A DNA stretch of 63,876 bases from Actinomycetales bacterium (GCA_029975645.1 JARKOU010000086.1:1-63876); one strand, 5' to 3'; numbered from the stretch's first letter, positions 7,975-16,530 are shown. Numbers and translations are program-made. Notes: generated from the sequence alone by a model not told the origin.

Positions 7975-10900
7975 TCAGGTCCTCCTCGTCGGTCCCGGTG
8001 TGCCCTGCGTGCTCGGTGCGCTCTGTGTCCCCTGCGTGCCCTGCATGCCGATCGCCGTGCGCCGGATGCTCGCGAGTTGCTCGTAGTAGCGGAAGCGCTC
8101 GTCGGCGTCGGCCTGCAGCTGCCCGATGAGCTCCTTCGCCCGCTCCGGATCCGTGCGCTCCAGTATCGCGAAGCGCGCCTCGGCCGCGACGAAGTCGCGC
8201 ACCGGGATCTGGGGTTTGCGGTAGTCCAGCCGGAAGGGCTGCTCTTCCGCTTCCTCGCTGGGCTGGTAGCGGTACAGCGGCCAGTAGCCGCTGCGGACGG
8301 CATCCTTCTGGTGGGACATCGACGTGGTCATGTCGATCCCGTGGGCGATGCACGTGCTGTACGCGATCACGAGCGACGGCCCCGGCCAGGCGTCCGCCTC
8401 GGCGAGCGCCTTGGTGGCCTGCATATCGTTCGCGCCCAGGGCGATCTGCGCGACGTACACGTCGCCGTAGGCCCGGGCCATCGCCCCCAGATCCTTCTTC
8501 GCCGTGGCCTTCCCGCCCGCGGCGAACTTGGCGACGGCGGCCCGGGGGGTGGCCTTGGAGACCTGGCCGCCGGTGTTGGAGTAGACCTCCGTGTCCAGGA
8601 CCAGCACATTGACGTCCCGGCCGCTGGACAGGACGTGGTCCAGGCCGCCGAAACCGATGTCGTACGCCCAGCCGTCGCCGCCGATGATCCACACGCTCTG
8701 GCGCAGGAGCGCGCCGCTGAGGGCGAGCAGGTGCCGGACGTCCGCGCTGACCAGCGGACCGACGTCGGACGTCGCACCGTCCCCGAGCGGGAGGAGCGCC
8801 TCGCGCAGGCGGGCGACGGCGCGGCGCTGCTCGAGCACCTCCGCCTCCGTTCGCTGCGGGTTCCCGAGGATCGACGCGACGAGCCCGGGCCCGTCCGGCC
8901 CGAGCGCGCCGGCCAGCCGGGAGAGGAGGGCGCGGGCCTGGCGCTCCTGCGTGTCGATCGCGATGCGCATGCCGAGGCCGAACTCGGCGTTGTCCTCGAA
9001 GAGGGAGTTGTTCCACGCCGGGCCGAGGCCCTCGGCGGTGGTGGTCCACGGCGTCGTCGGGAGGTTGCCGCCGTAGATCGAGGAGCAGCCGGTCGCGTTC
9101 GCCACCACCATCCGGTCGCCGAACAACTGCGTGGCCAGCTTGATGTACGGCGTCTCGCCGCAGCCCGAGCACGCGCCCGAGAACTCGAACAGCGGCTCGA
9201 GCACCTGGGAGCCCTTGACCGTGTCGTGGGCCACGGCGGTGCGGTCGAGCGGCGGGATGGCGAGGAAGTGGTCCCACCGCTCCCGCTCGACGTCGCGGTG
9301 GGCCTCGGCCGGCTCGAGGTTGATGGCCTTGTGCTTCACCTCGGTCTTGGACCGGGCCGGGCAGACGTCCACGCAGACGCCGCACCCGGTGCAGTCGTCC
9401 GGGGCCACCTGAACGGTGAGCAGGTGCCCCGGCAGGTCGCGGGACTTGAAGGGCTTGCTGGGGAAGTCCTCGGGGGCGCCGTCGAGGGCCGCGGGCGGGA
9501 ACACCTTCATGCGGATCGCCGCGTGGGGGCAGACGATGGCGCACTTGCCGCAGTCGATGCAGATGGAGGGGTCCCAGATGGGGATCTCGGCGGCGATGGC
9601 GCGCTTCTCGTACCGGGCCGTGCCCGTGGGGAACGTGCCGTCCACGGGCAGGGCACTCACCGGTAGCAGGTCGCCCTCGCCGGCGAGCAGGCGGGCGGTG
9701 ACGCGGGAGACGAAGTCCGGGGCGTCGTCCGGGATGGCGAGGCCCTCGGCGACGCCGCCGGTCACCTCGGCCGGGACGACCACGCGATGGAGCGCGCCGA
9801 GCGCGGCGTCGACCGCCGCGAGGTTGCGCTCCACGATGCTCCGCCCGCGCCGCCCGTAAGTCCGCTCCACTGCGGCCTTGATGTGCGCGACGGCTTCCTC
9901 CGGCGGCAGCACGCCGGCCAGGGCGAAGAAGCACGGCTGCATCACCGTGTTGATCCGCCGCCCCATGCCCGCCTCGCGGGCCACGCGGTAGCCATCGATC
10001 ACCCAGACGTCCAGGCCCAGGTCCAGGATGCGGCGCTGGGCCGCGGCGGACAGGTGGTCCCAGACCTGCTCGGCCGGGTGGGTCGTGTTGAGCAGGAGCG
10101 TGGCGCCGGGGCGGGCGTGGTCGAGCACCTTCATCCGCTCGAGCAACGTGAACTGGTGGCAGGCCACGAGGTCGGCGCGGTCGATGAGGTAGGTGGAGCG
10201 GATGGGCTCGGGCCCGAACCGCAGGTGCGAGACGGTGACGGAGCCGGCCTTCTTGGAGTCGTAGACGAAGTAGCCCTGGGCGTAGAGGTCGGTGTGCTCG
10301 CCGATGATCTGCACGGAGGACTTGCTCGCCCCCACGGTCCCGTCCGAGCCGAGCCCGAAGAAGACGGCGTGCACCTCGCCGTCGGGCCGGGGGACCCGGA
10401 AGTCGGGGTCGAGCGGAAGGGAGAGGTGCGTGACGTCGTCGACGATGCCGATCGTGACATGGCGCCTGCCGTCCGGGTGGGCCAGGTGGTCGAAGACCGG
10501 CTTGATGGCCGACGGCGCCACCTCCTTGGAGGACAGGCCGTAGCGGCCGCCGATCACCTGGGGCAGCGGGACGCCGGCCTCCACGAGCGCGGCCAGGACG
10601 GCCAGGTAGAGCGGCTCGCCGACGGCGCCGGGCTCCTTGGTGCGGTCGAGGACGGCGATCGCGCGGACGGTGGGCGGCAGCGCGGCCACGAGTTCCCGGG
10701 CGGGGAACGGCTGGAAGAGGCGGACGCGGACCATGCCGACGCGCTCGCCGGCCGCGTTGAGGGCGTCGACCGTCTCCTCGACGGCGCCCGCCGCGGAGCC
10801 CATGACCACGACCACCCGCTCGGCGTCGGGCGCGCCGTGGTAGTCCACGAGGGAGTACCGGCGCCCGGTCCGCTGCGCCAACTCGTCCAGGACCTCGGCG

Positions 10901-11628
10901 ACGGCGCCCGGCACGGCGTCGTAGAAGGGGTTGGCCGCCTCCCGGGCCTGGAAGAAGACGTCCGGGTTCTGGGCCGTGCCGCGCAGCACGGGCGCCTCGG
11001 GGGTCATAGCGCGCGCGCGGAAGGCCGCGACGTCCTCCTCGCGGACGAGCGCGCGCATCGTCTCCTCGGACAGGACGTGGATCTTGTCGATCTCGTGCGA
11101 GGTGCGGAAGCCGTCGAAGAAGTGGAGGAACGGCACCCGGCTGCGCAGCGTGGCGGCGTGCGCGACGAGGGCGAAGTCGTGCGCCTCCTGGACCGAGCCG
11201 GCGGCGAGCATCGCCCAGCCGGTGGTGCGGGCGTGCATCACGTCGCTGTGGTCGCCGAAGATCGAGAGCGCGTGCGTGGCCACCGTGCGGGCCGCGACGT
11301 GCATGACGGCGGGCGTCAGCTCGCCCGCGACCTTGAACATGGTGGGGACCATGAGCAGCAGGCCCTGCGAGGCCGTGAAGGTGGTGGCCAGGGCGGCCTT
11401 CTGGAGGGCGCCGTGCATCGCGCCAGCGGCGCCGCCCTCCGACTGCATCTGGAACACCTCGGGGACCGTGCCCCAGAGGTTGGGACGGCCGGCCGCGGCC
11501 CAGTCGGCGCAGTGCTCGCCCATGGGCGAGGACGGCGTGATCGGGTAGAGCGCCACCACCTCGCTGAGGGCGTAGGCCACGCGGGCCGCGGCTTCGTTGC
11601 CGTCCAGGCAGGACCGATCGGGACTCAC
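7975..11628 (-). CDS. nifJ: Pyruvate:ferredoxin (flavodoxin) oxidoreductase
   Basis: A 1217-residue single-chain enzyme, the usual full length, converting pyruvate and CoA to acetyl-CoA and CO2 with electrons passed to ferredoxin or flavodoxin. It has the N-terminal pyrimidine-binding domain (EVVALYPITPSSPMGE), domain II, two 4Fe-4S motifs (CIDCGKCAIVCP near 690 and CTGCGVCVDVCP near 745), and the C-terminal thiamine-diphosphate domain (GGDGWAYDIGFGGLDHV near 980). Cysteines for the proximal cluster are visible in CSGCGE, NATGCSS and STCIAHG. The start is GTG. The enzyme is oxygen-sensitive in most organisms and points to anaerobic or microaerobic growth. It heads an operon with the dihydroorotate-dehydrogenase-like gene. 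Confidence 0.97.
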   Translation of the reverse strand: MSPDRSCLDGNEAAARVAYALSEVVALYPITPSSPMGEHCADWAAAGRPNLWGTVPEVFQMQSEGGAAGAMHGALQKAALATTFTASQGLLLMVPTMFKVAGELTPAVMHVAARTVATHALSIFGDHSDVMHARTTGWAMLAAGSVQEAHDFALVAHAATLRSRVPFLHFFDGFRTSHEIDKIHVLSEETMRALVREEDVAAFRARAMTPEAPVLRGTAQNPDVFFQAREAANPFYDAVPGAVAEVLDELAQRTGRRYSLVDYHGAPDAERVVVVMGSAAGAVEETVDALNAAGERVGMVRVRLFQPFPARELVAALPPTVRAIAVLDRTKEPGAVGEPLYLAVLAALVEAGVPLPQVIGGRYGLSSKEVAPSAIKPVFDHLAHPDGRRHVTIGIVDDVTHLSLPLDPDFRVPRPDGEVHAVFFGLGSDGTVGASKSSVQIIGEHTDLYAQGYFVYDSKKAGSVTVSHLRFGPEPIRSTYLIDRADLVACHQFTLLERMKVLDHARPGATLLLNTTHPAEQVWDHLSAAAQRRILDLGLDVWVIDGYRVAREAGMGRRINTVMQPCFFALAGVLPPEEAVAHIKAAVERTYGRRGRSIVERNLAAVDAALGALHRVVVPAEVTGGVAEGLAIPDDAPDFVSRVTARLLAGEGDLLPVSALPVDGTFPTGTARYEKRAIAAEIPIWDPSICIDCGKCAIVCPHAAIRMKVFPPAALDGAPEDFPSKPFKSRDLPGHLLTVQVAPDDCTGCGVCVDVCPARSKTEVKHKAINLEPAEAHRDVERERWDHFLAIPPLDRTAVAHDTVKGSQVLEPLFEFSGACSGCGETPYIKLATQLFGDRMVVANATGCSSIYGGNLPTTPWTTTAEGLGPAWNNSLFEDNAEFGLGMRIAIDTQERQARALLSRLAGALGPDGPGLVASILGNPQRTEAEVLEQRRAVARLREALLPLGDGATSDVGPLVSADVRHLLALSGALLRQSVWIIGGDGWAYDIGFGGLDHVLSSGRDVNVLVLDTEVYSNTGGQVSKATPRAAVAKFAAGGKATAKKDLGAMARAYGDVYVAQIALGANDMQATKALAEADAWPGPSLVIAYSTCIAHGIDMTTSMSHQKDAVRSGYWPLYRYQPSEEAEEQPFRLDYRKPQIPVRDFVAAEARFAILERTDPERAKELIGQLQADADERFRYYEQLASIRRTAIGMQGTQGTQSAPSTQGTPGPTRRT

Positions 11629-11640
11629 CCGGCGAGCGTA

Positions 11641-11659
11641 TCCACGGCAATGCCGTGGA
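11641..11659. promoter_or_regulatory. Perfect inverted repeat in the nifJ/MFS divergent promoter
   Basis: TCCACGGCAATGCCGTGGA has two perfect 9-bp arms around one central base. It lies 12 nt upstream of the nifJ GTG and 31 nt upstream of the MFS start, which fits an operator for a dimeric regulator acting on one or both genes. I cannot assign it to a regulator family. Confidence 0.5.
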
Positions 11660-11690
11660 AACCGGGACCCAGGGCGGGCAGGATCGTCGC

Positions 11691-12935
11691 GTGAGCCGCC
11701 GGCCGTTGGTCCTCCTCGAGGCCGCGAACCTGATCGGCGGCGTCTCGAACGCCCTCGTCATGATCGTCATCCCGTGGCTGGTCCTCGACCGGACGGGTTC
11801 CGCCGCGGCCGCCGGCCTCGCCGGTGCCCTGGCCGGGCTCCCGGGGATCGTCGTCGCCCCGCTGGTGGGGGCCGCCGTCGACCGCCTCGGGCGCAAGACC
11901 GTCTCCGTGGCCTCGGACCTGCTCAGTGCGGTCTCGGTGCTGCTCTTCCCGCTGCTCGACGGCGTCGGCCGCCTCGACCTCGGCGCCATCCTCGCGCTCA
12001 CGGTGCTCGGGGCGGCGTTCGACCCGGCCGGCTACACCGCGCGCAAGGCGCTCATCCCGGACGTCGCGCGGGCGTCCGGCGCCTCGGTGGACCAGGTGAA
12101 CGGGCTCCACGAGGGGATCTTCGCGGCAGGCTGGGTCATCGGGCCCATGCTCGGGGCGTTCGCCATCGCGAGCGTCGGGGCGGCGGATGCGATGTGGTTC
12201 GCGTTCGGCGCCTTCCCGCTGGCCGCCGCGGCCGTCGCGCTGCTGCGGGTGCCGGACCGGGCGCGGGCCGGCGGTGGCGGCGGGGGTGGCGAGGGCGAGG
12301 GCGAAGGCGCCCCGGCGCCGCACGAGTCCCTGGGCGCGAGCGTGGCCGGGGGAGTGAAGGCCCTGGTCGCCGACCGTCCGGTGTGGATCCTCACCGTCGC
12401 GGTCGCCGTCGTCACCCTCATCTACCTGCCGACGGAATCGGTCCTGCTCCCCGTCCACTTCGAGGCCCTCGACGCGCCGGAGGCCTTCGGCCTGACGCTC
12501 TCCGCGCTGGCGGCCGGCGGCATGCTCGGCGCGTTCGGCTACGGCTGGATCGCCGCCCGGCTCAGCCGGTACCGCATCGCCACGGTCTTCCTGACACTCG
12601 CCTGCGTGGCGTACGTGCCGCTCGCCTTCCTGCCCCCACCGGCTCTCATGCTGGTCCCGGCGTTCCTGCTGGGGCTCGGCTGGGGTCCGATGGAACCCCT
12701 GCTCAACAGCCTGGTCCAGGACCGGTTCCCGCCTCACCTGCACGGGCGGGTGTACGGGGTCCAGCTCGCGCTGTACTACGCGGCGCCGCCGCTGGGGCAG
12801 CTGCTCGTGGGCGTGGCGGTGGAGCGGTTCGGCGTGGCGCCCGCGTTCGTGGGCGTCGCCGTTGCCCTGGTGGTCACCGCGGTCGTGGTGGACTTCCTGC
12901 CCGTTCTGCGCGGCCTGGACGATCGAGTCCCCTGA
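11691..12935 (+). CDS. Major facilitator superfamily exporter
   Basis: A 414-residue polytopic membrane protein with about twelve hydrophobic segments in two halves. A charged Gly/Glu-rich loop separates the halves (around residues 195-220). The loop DRLGRKT between helices 2 and 3 is the MFS signature. The GTG at 11691 (SRRPLVLLEAANLIGG) is preferred because the membrane domain begins there; an in-frame GTG at 11655 would add 12 polar residues but lies inside the inverted repeat. The closest type by eye is the drug/macrolide-efflux MFS group; the substrate is unknown. It is divergent from nifJ. Confidence 0.85.
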   Translation: MSRRPLVLLEAANLIGGVSNALVMIVIPWLVLDRTGSAAAAGLAGALAGLPGIVVAPLVGAAVDRLGRKTVSVASDLLSAVSVLLFPLLDGVGRLDLGAILALTVLGAAFDPAGYTARKALIPDVARASGASVDQVNGLHEGIFAAGWVIGPMLGAFAIASVGAADAMWFAFGAFPLAAAAVALLRVPDRARAGGGGGGGEGEGEGAPAPHESLGASVAGGVKALVADRPVWILTVAVAVVTLIYLPTESVLLPVHFEALDAPEAFGLTLSALAAGGMLGAFGYGWIAARLSRYRIATVFLTLACVAYVPLAFLPPPALMLVPAFLLGLGWGPMEPLLNSLVQDRFPPHLHGRVYGVQLALYYAAPPLGQLLVGVAVERFGVAPAFVGVAVALVVTAVVVDFLPVLRGLDDRVP

Positions 12936-12972
12936 GCCGGAGGGTCGGGTACGCCGCGGCGTCGTCGCTTCG

Positions 12973-13042
12973 GCGCGAGGCAGTCGCCTGGAAGCGACTA
13001 CCTCACGCCCGGCCGACTACCTCGGTCCGGGGCGACTATCTC
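12973..13042. repeat. Copy of a GAGGTAGTCG-type intergenic palindromic element
   Basis: The gap between the MFS and CapA genes contains the decamer CGACTACCTC at 12995-13004 and 13014-13023, a one-base variant at 13033-13042, and an inverted variant GAGGCAGTCG at 12977-12986. The inverted and first direct copies can form a hairpin with about 13 of 15 bases paired. The same decamers form a longer hairpin at 34310-34375, so this is a dispersed family, not a local accident. It may serve as a terminator or REP-like element. Confidence 0.7.
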
Positions 13043-13099
13043 GCGCCCGCCCGACCACGTCGGCGCCCGCCCGACTTGCCGCTGCGCGAGAATCCCTCC

Positions 13100-14233
13100 G
13101 TGGGCACCACCGTGGGCACCCTCACGCTCGCGTTGTGCGGGGACGTGATGCTCGGTCGCGGCGTGGACCAGGTCCTGGCCCATCCGGGGGATCCCGCGCT
13201 GCGCGAGGAGTGGGTCACGGACGCGCGCGAGTACGTCGCGCTCGCGGAGGCGCGCAGCGGAGCGATCCCGCACCCGGTGGCAGACACGTGGCCGTGGGGC
13301 GAGGCGCTGGAGGTGCTGGCCGAGGCCGGGCCTGACGTGCGCGTGGTCAACCTCGAGACCGCGATCACCCGCAGCGACGACTTCGCGCCCGGCAAGGCCG
13401 TCTGCTACCGGATGAGTCCGCGGAACGTGGGGGCGCTCGCCGTCGCAGGTGCGGACGTGTGCGTCCTCGCGAACAACCACGTGCTCGACTTCGGCGCCCG
13501 CGGGCTCGTGGAGACGCTCGACGTGCTCGAGCGGGCGGGGCTCCGGGTGGCGGGCGCTGGCCGGGGCGACGACGCCGCGGCGCGCCCCGCCGTCGTCGAC
13601 CTCCCCGCCGTACCCAGGACCGCGGGACGGGTGGTGGTCCTGGCGTTCGGCATGCTGTCCAGCGGAGTCCCGGCGTCGTGGGCGGCGGGTCCGGACCGTC
13701 CCGGGGTGAACCTGGTCCCGCATGCCTCGCCGGCCACCGCGCGCGCCGTGGTGGAGCGCGTGGGGGCGGTGACGCGCGCGGGCGACATCGTGGTCGCCTC
13801 CGTCCACTGGGGCTCGAACTGGGGCTGGGGGGTCGGGGACGACGACGTCCGGTTCGCCCATGCGCTGATCGACGGGGGAGTGGACGTGGTGCACGGCCAC
13901 TCCTCCCACCACCCGCGCCCGATCGAGGTCTATCGCGGGCGCCTGATCCTCTACGGCTGCGGTGACCTGATCAACGACTACGAGGGCATCAGTGGGTTCG
14001 AGCAGTTCCGGGGCGACCTGAGGCTGGTGTACGTCGTCGAGCTCGAGGCCGGGACAGGGGAACTCGTGCGGCTGCGGATGGTGCCGCTCCGGGCGCATCG
14101 ACTGCGGCTCGAGCGCGCGGTGGCGAGCGATGCGGCCTGGCTCGCGGCGCGGCTCACCCGGGCGAGCCGCCCGTTCGGCACCCGCATCGAGGCGCTCCCG
14201 GACGGGGCCCTCGCAGTTTCGCGGTCCCCATGA
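13100..14233 (+). CDS. CapA-family (poly-gamma-glutamate-type) metallophosphatase-fold protein
   Basis: A 377-residue protein of the CapA/PGA_cap family. Visible metal-site blocks are CGDVMLGRGVDQ near the N-terminus, VNLETAIT, ANNHVLDFGARG, SVHWGSNWGWG, and GHSSHHPRPIEVYRGRLILYGCGDLINDYEG. These are the conserved histidine, asparagine and aspartate clusters of the calcineurin-like fold. The GTG at 13100 is chosen because the first block begins nine residues later; another GTG lies at 13112. No clear signal peptide or membrane anchor is present, unlike the capsule protein CapA itself, so a role in polymer synthesis is uncertain. The gene stands just before the polysaccharide locus but faces its minus-strand genes. 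Confidence 0.85.
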   Translation: MGTTVGTLTLALCGDVMLGRGVDQVLAHPGDPALREEWVTDAREYVALAEARSGAIPHPVADTWPWGEALEVLAEAGPDVRVVNLETAITRSDDFAPGKAVCYRMSPRNVGALAVAGADVCVLANNHVLDFGARGLVETLDVLERAGLRVAGAGRGDDAAARPAVVDLPAVPRTAGRVVVLAFGMLSSGVPASWAAGPDRPGVNLVPHASPATARAVVERVGAVTRAGDIVVASVHWGSNWGWGVGDDDVRFAHALIDGGVDVVHGHSSHHPRPIEVYRGRLILYGCGDLINDYEGISGFEQFRGDLRLVYVVELEAGTGELVRLRMVPLRAHRLRLERAVASDAAWLAARLTRASRPFGTRIEALPDGALAVSRSP

Positions 14234-14272
14234 GAGCCGTGATCGGGAGCGCGGAGAGGCTCCGCGTGGCCG

Positions 14273-15226
14273 TCACGACCTCCGCCGGACGAGTTCCGCC
14301 TCGATCAGGGCGGCCACGACCTCCTCGAACGTCTTCGTGGGCCGCCAGCCGAGCCGGGTGCGAATCCGGGTGGAGTCCCCGACCTGGACGGCCACGTCGT
14401 GGCGGCGAACGAGGGTGGGGTCCACGCGAATCACGGCGGCCGGATCCGAGACCCCGACGTAGCGCAACGCCGCGTGGGCGAACTCCTCGACCGTGTGGGA
14501 CAACCCGGTGGACACGACGAAGTCGTCCGGGTCAGGGTGATGGAGCACTCTGACCATGGCGTCGACGTGGTCGGGCGCCCAGCCCCAGTCCCGGGCCGCG
14601 CCGAGGTTCCCGAGGACGAGGTGGTCGGTCTCCCCATGGGCGATCGCCACCGCACCGGCGGTGATCTTCCTCGAGACGAACTGTTCCCGTCGGCGGGGCG
14701 ACTCGTGGTTGTAGAGGATGACCGTGCTCGCGTGGGCGCCGCGCTCGCGCGCCCGGACAGTCGCGACGTGGGCGAACGCCTTCGCCTGGCCGTAGGGCGA
14801 GCGTGGCCGCAGTGGCGTGTGCTCGTCCTGAGGCGACGTCGGCGCGTCGCCGAACATCTCGGCGCTGCCGGCCTGGAGGAAGCGCGCGTCGTGACCGGCT
14901 CGGCGGAGGTCCTCCACGGCGTCGAGCAGCGCGACCGCGGCCCGTCCGCAGACCGCGTGCGTCAGGTCGGGCGCCATCCACGACTGCGCCACCGAGGTGA
15001 CCCCGCCGAGGTTGACCACCAGGTCGGGGCGTAGGTCTCGCACCAGACCCGTCAGTGCCGCGGTGTCCGCGAGGTCCGCCCGGTGCGCGACGACGCGGGT
15101 ATCCGTGACCCCGCGTGACCCGGGTCGCACCACTCCGTGGACGGCGTGGCCGGAGGCGAGCAGGCGCTCGGCGAGGTAGGAGCCGTCCTGGCCGGTGATG
15201 CCGGTGACGAGGGCGAGGGGGCTCAT
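14273..15226 (-). CDS. Divergent GDP-mannose 4,6-dehydratase-family protein
   Basis: A 317-residue extended short-chain dehydrogenase. The N-terminal motif GITGQDGSYLAERLL and the block NHESPRR are diagnostic of the GDP-mannose dehydratase branch. Active-site residues look intact: the Ser/Glu pair in AGSAEMFGDA and the Tyr/Lys pair in SPYGQAK. It is a paralogue of the adjacent upstream gmd, which ends 10 nt before it, so the two are co-transcribed. Sequence between the motifs is much diverged, so it may act on another nucleotide sugar or on the keto intermediate made by gmd (for example as an epimerase or reductase). The family is firm; the reaction is open. Confidence 0.87.
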   Translation of the reverse strand: MSPLALVTGITGQDGSYLAERLLASGHAVHGVVRPGSRGVTDTRVVAHRADLADTAALTGLVRDLRPDLVVNLGGVTSVAQSWMAPDLTHAVCGRAAVALLDAVEDLRRAGHDARFLQAGSAEMFGDAPTSPQDEHTPLRPRSPYGQAKAFAHVATVRARERGAHASTVILYNHESPRRREQFVSRKITAGAVAIAHGETDHLVLGNLGAARDWGWAPDHVDAMVRVLHHPDPDDFVVSTGLSHTVEEFAHAALRYVGVSDPAAVIRVDPTLVRRHDVAVQVGDSTRIRTRLGWRPTKTFEEVVAALIEAELVRRRS

Positions 15227-15236
15227 CGACGGGGAC

Positions 15237-16226
15237 TCAGCGGACGTGGAGTGTCCACTGCTCCTTGAGGTCGTGCTCCACCATCATCCGAACCAGGTCC
15301 TCGAAGGGGACCCGAGGGCGCCACCCGAGGTGCGTGCGGGCCTTGGTCGCGTCGCCGAGGAGACGGTCGACGTCGGCGGGCCGCATGAGGTGCGGTGACG
15401 TGCGGACGTACCGGCTCCAGTCCGCGATACCCACATGCGCGAAGGCCGCGTCGAGGAAGTCGCGAACCGAATGGGACACACCTGTGGCGATCACGTAGTC
15501 ATCGGCCTCGGGCTGCTGCAGCATCAGCCACATCGCCTCGACGTAGTCGCCGGCGTAGCCCCAGTCCCGTTGTGCGTCGAGGTTGCCGAGGGTGAGTTCC
15601 GACTGGACGCCCAGCGAGATCCGCGCCACCGCGCGCGTGATCTTGCGCGTCACGAACTCCGGGCCGCGGCGCGGCGACTCGTGGTTGAAGAGGATCCCCG
15701 ACGAGGCATGCATGCCGTAGGACTCGCGGTAGTTGATGGTCATGTAGTGGCCGAAGACCTTCGACACGCCGTAGGGCGAGCGAGGCCACAGGAGCGTCGA
15801 CTCCCGTTGGGGGATCTCCTGCGCCTTCCCGAACATCTCCGAACTCGATGCCTGGTAGAAGCGCACCCGGGAGTGGTCGCCCCCGGTGTACGTCAGGCAG
15901 GCGGCGAGCATGTTGAGGACGCCCTTTCCGGTGACGTCGGCCGTGACGTGCGGGTTCTCCCAGGAGTAGGCGACGTAGGAGATCGCGCCCAAGTTGTAGA
16001 CCTCGTCTGGCTCGGCGAGAGCAAGGGCCCGCTGGAGGCTCGAGGGATCCATCAGGTCGCCGGCGATCTGCCGCACGTCGGGCACCTCCTCCGCCAGGAG
16101 GGTGGCCTTCGGATTGTTCTGCCCTCTGACCAGGCCGAACACGTCATAGCCCTGCGCCAGCAGGAACTCCGAGAGGTACATCCCGTCCTGCCCGGTCACC
16201 CCGGTGATCAACGCGCGGCGCGCCAT
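15237..16226 (-). CDS. gmd: GDP-mannose 4,6-dehydratase
   Basis: A 329-residue enzyme converting GDP-D-mannose to GDP-4-keto-6-deoxy-D-mannose, the precursor of GDP-rhamnose, GDP-fucose and related 6-deoxyhexoses. Features are the NADP-binding loop GVTGQDGMYLSEFLL, the catalytic Ser/Glu in ASSSEMFG, Tyr/Lys in SPYGVSK, the substrate block FNHESPRRG and the dimer-interface motif DWGYAGDYVEAMW. Length is normal for the family. It is the first gene of a minus-strand pair and diverges from the polysaccharide operon, with the shared regulatory region between. Confidence 0.95.
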   Translation of the reverse strand: MARRALITGVTGQDGMYLSEFLLAQGYDVFGLVRGQNNPKATLLAEEVPDVRQIAGDLMDPSSLQRALALAEPDEVYNLGAISYVAYSWENPHVTADVTGKGVLNMLAACLTYTGGDHSRVRFYQASSSEMFGKAQEIPQRESTLLWPRSPYGVSKVFGHYMTINYRESYGMHASSGILFNHESPRRGPEFVTRKITRAVARISLGVQSELTLGNLDAQRDWGYAGDYVEAMWLMLQQPEADDYVIATGVSHSVRDFLDAAFAHVGIADWSRYVRTSPHLMRPADVDRLLGDATKARTHLGWRPRVPFEDLVRMMVEHDLKEQWTLHVR

Positions 16227-16311
16227 AGAACTACCTCTCCGATGCCGATCTGCGAACCGACGTCGCGGCGCCCGTCCGTTCCTGGAATGCGCCCCGCCCG
16301 GGGCCCTCGCG

Positions 16312-16380
16312 TTACTTCCGCCTGACGAGCGCCAGGGTAACTAGCACGATGACGAATAGGCAGACTAGGACAAAAGGCAT
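16312..16380 (-). CDS. Candidate 22-residue hydrophobic micropeptide
   Basis: An ATG-to-TAA frame encodes MPFVLVCLFVIVLVTLALVR plus two residues: almost entirely one membrane helix with a positively charged tail, as in small membrane peptides. It sits in the AT-richer centre of the divergent promoter. No good Shine-Dalgarno is visible upstream, and the frame overlaps likely promoter DNA, so it could be chance. Confidence 0.25.
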   Translation of the reverse strand: MPFVLVCLFVIVLVTLALVRRK

Positions 16381-16388
16381 GGAACCAG

Positions 16389-16404
16389 TGTGCAGTAGAT
16401 CACA
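16389..16404. promoter_or_regulatory. CRP/GlxR-like binding site
   Basis: TGTGCAGTAGATCACA matches the actinobacterial CRP/GlxR consensus TGTGANNTANNTCACA at every fixed position except one (C for A), including the central TA. It lies between gmd and the polysaccharide operon, so cAMP-dependent control of surface polysaccharide is a reasonable hypothesis. No regulator gene is in the window. Confidence 0.5.
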
Positions 16405-16530
16405 AGTCGTGGCAGCATGGGCGCCTCGCCGATGATCTCGGTCGGCGGGTGACGAGCCAACGGCGGCCCCAACCTTCGGTTGCGCTGTCGCGTGCCGTCG
16501 GGCGGGGCCCCTCATCCTCGTGGGGGCACG

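Larger units (their letters stand above)
16227..16530. other. Divergent promoter region of the polysaccharide locus
   Basis: This 304-nt gap separates gmd from the sugar transferase gene. Its core (about 16330-16410) is clearly less GC-rich than its surroundings, as expected for promoters. It contains a CRP/GlxR-like palindrome at 16389-16404 and a tiny hydrophobic frame on the minus strand at 16312-16380. The stretch 16410-16530 has no convincing gene. Confidence 0.6.

Noticed and set aside
7961-12001. A 1346-codon minus-strand frame covering nifJ in another reading phase
   Set aside because: The overlapping frame 7975-11628 encodes a complete and unmistakable PFOR; the longer one is low-complexity shadow translation.
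13100-14233. CapA-like gene as a member of the polysaccharide operon
   Set aside because: It points toward the minus-strand gmd pair, has no membrane anchor and is separated from the plus-strand operon by that pair, so a functional link is not supported.
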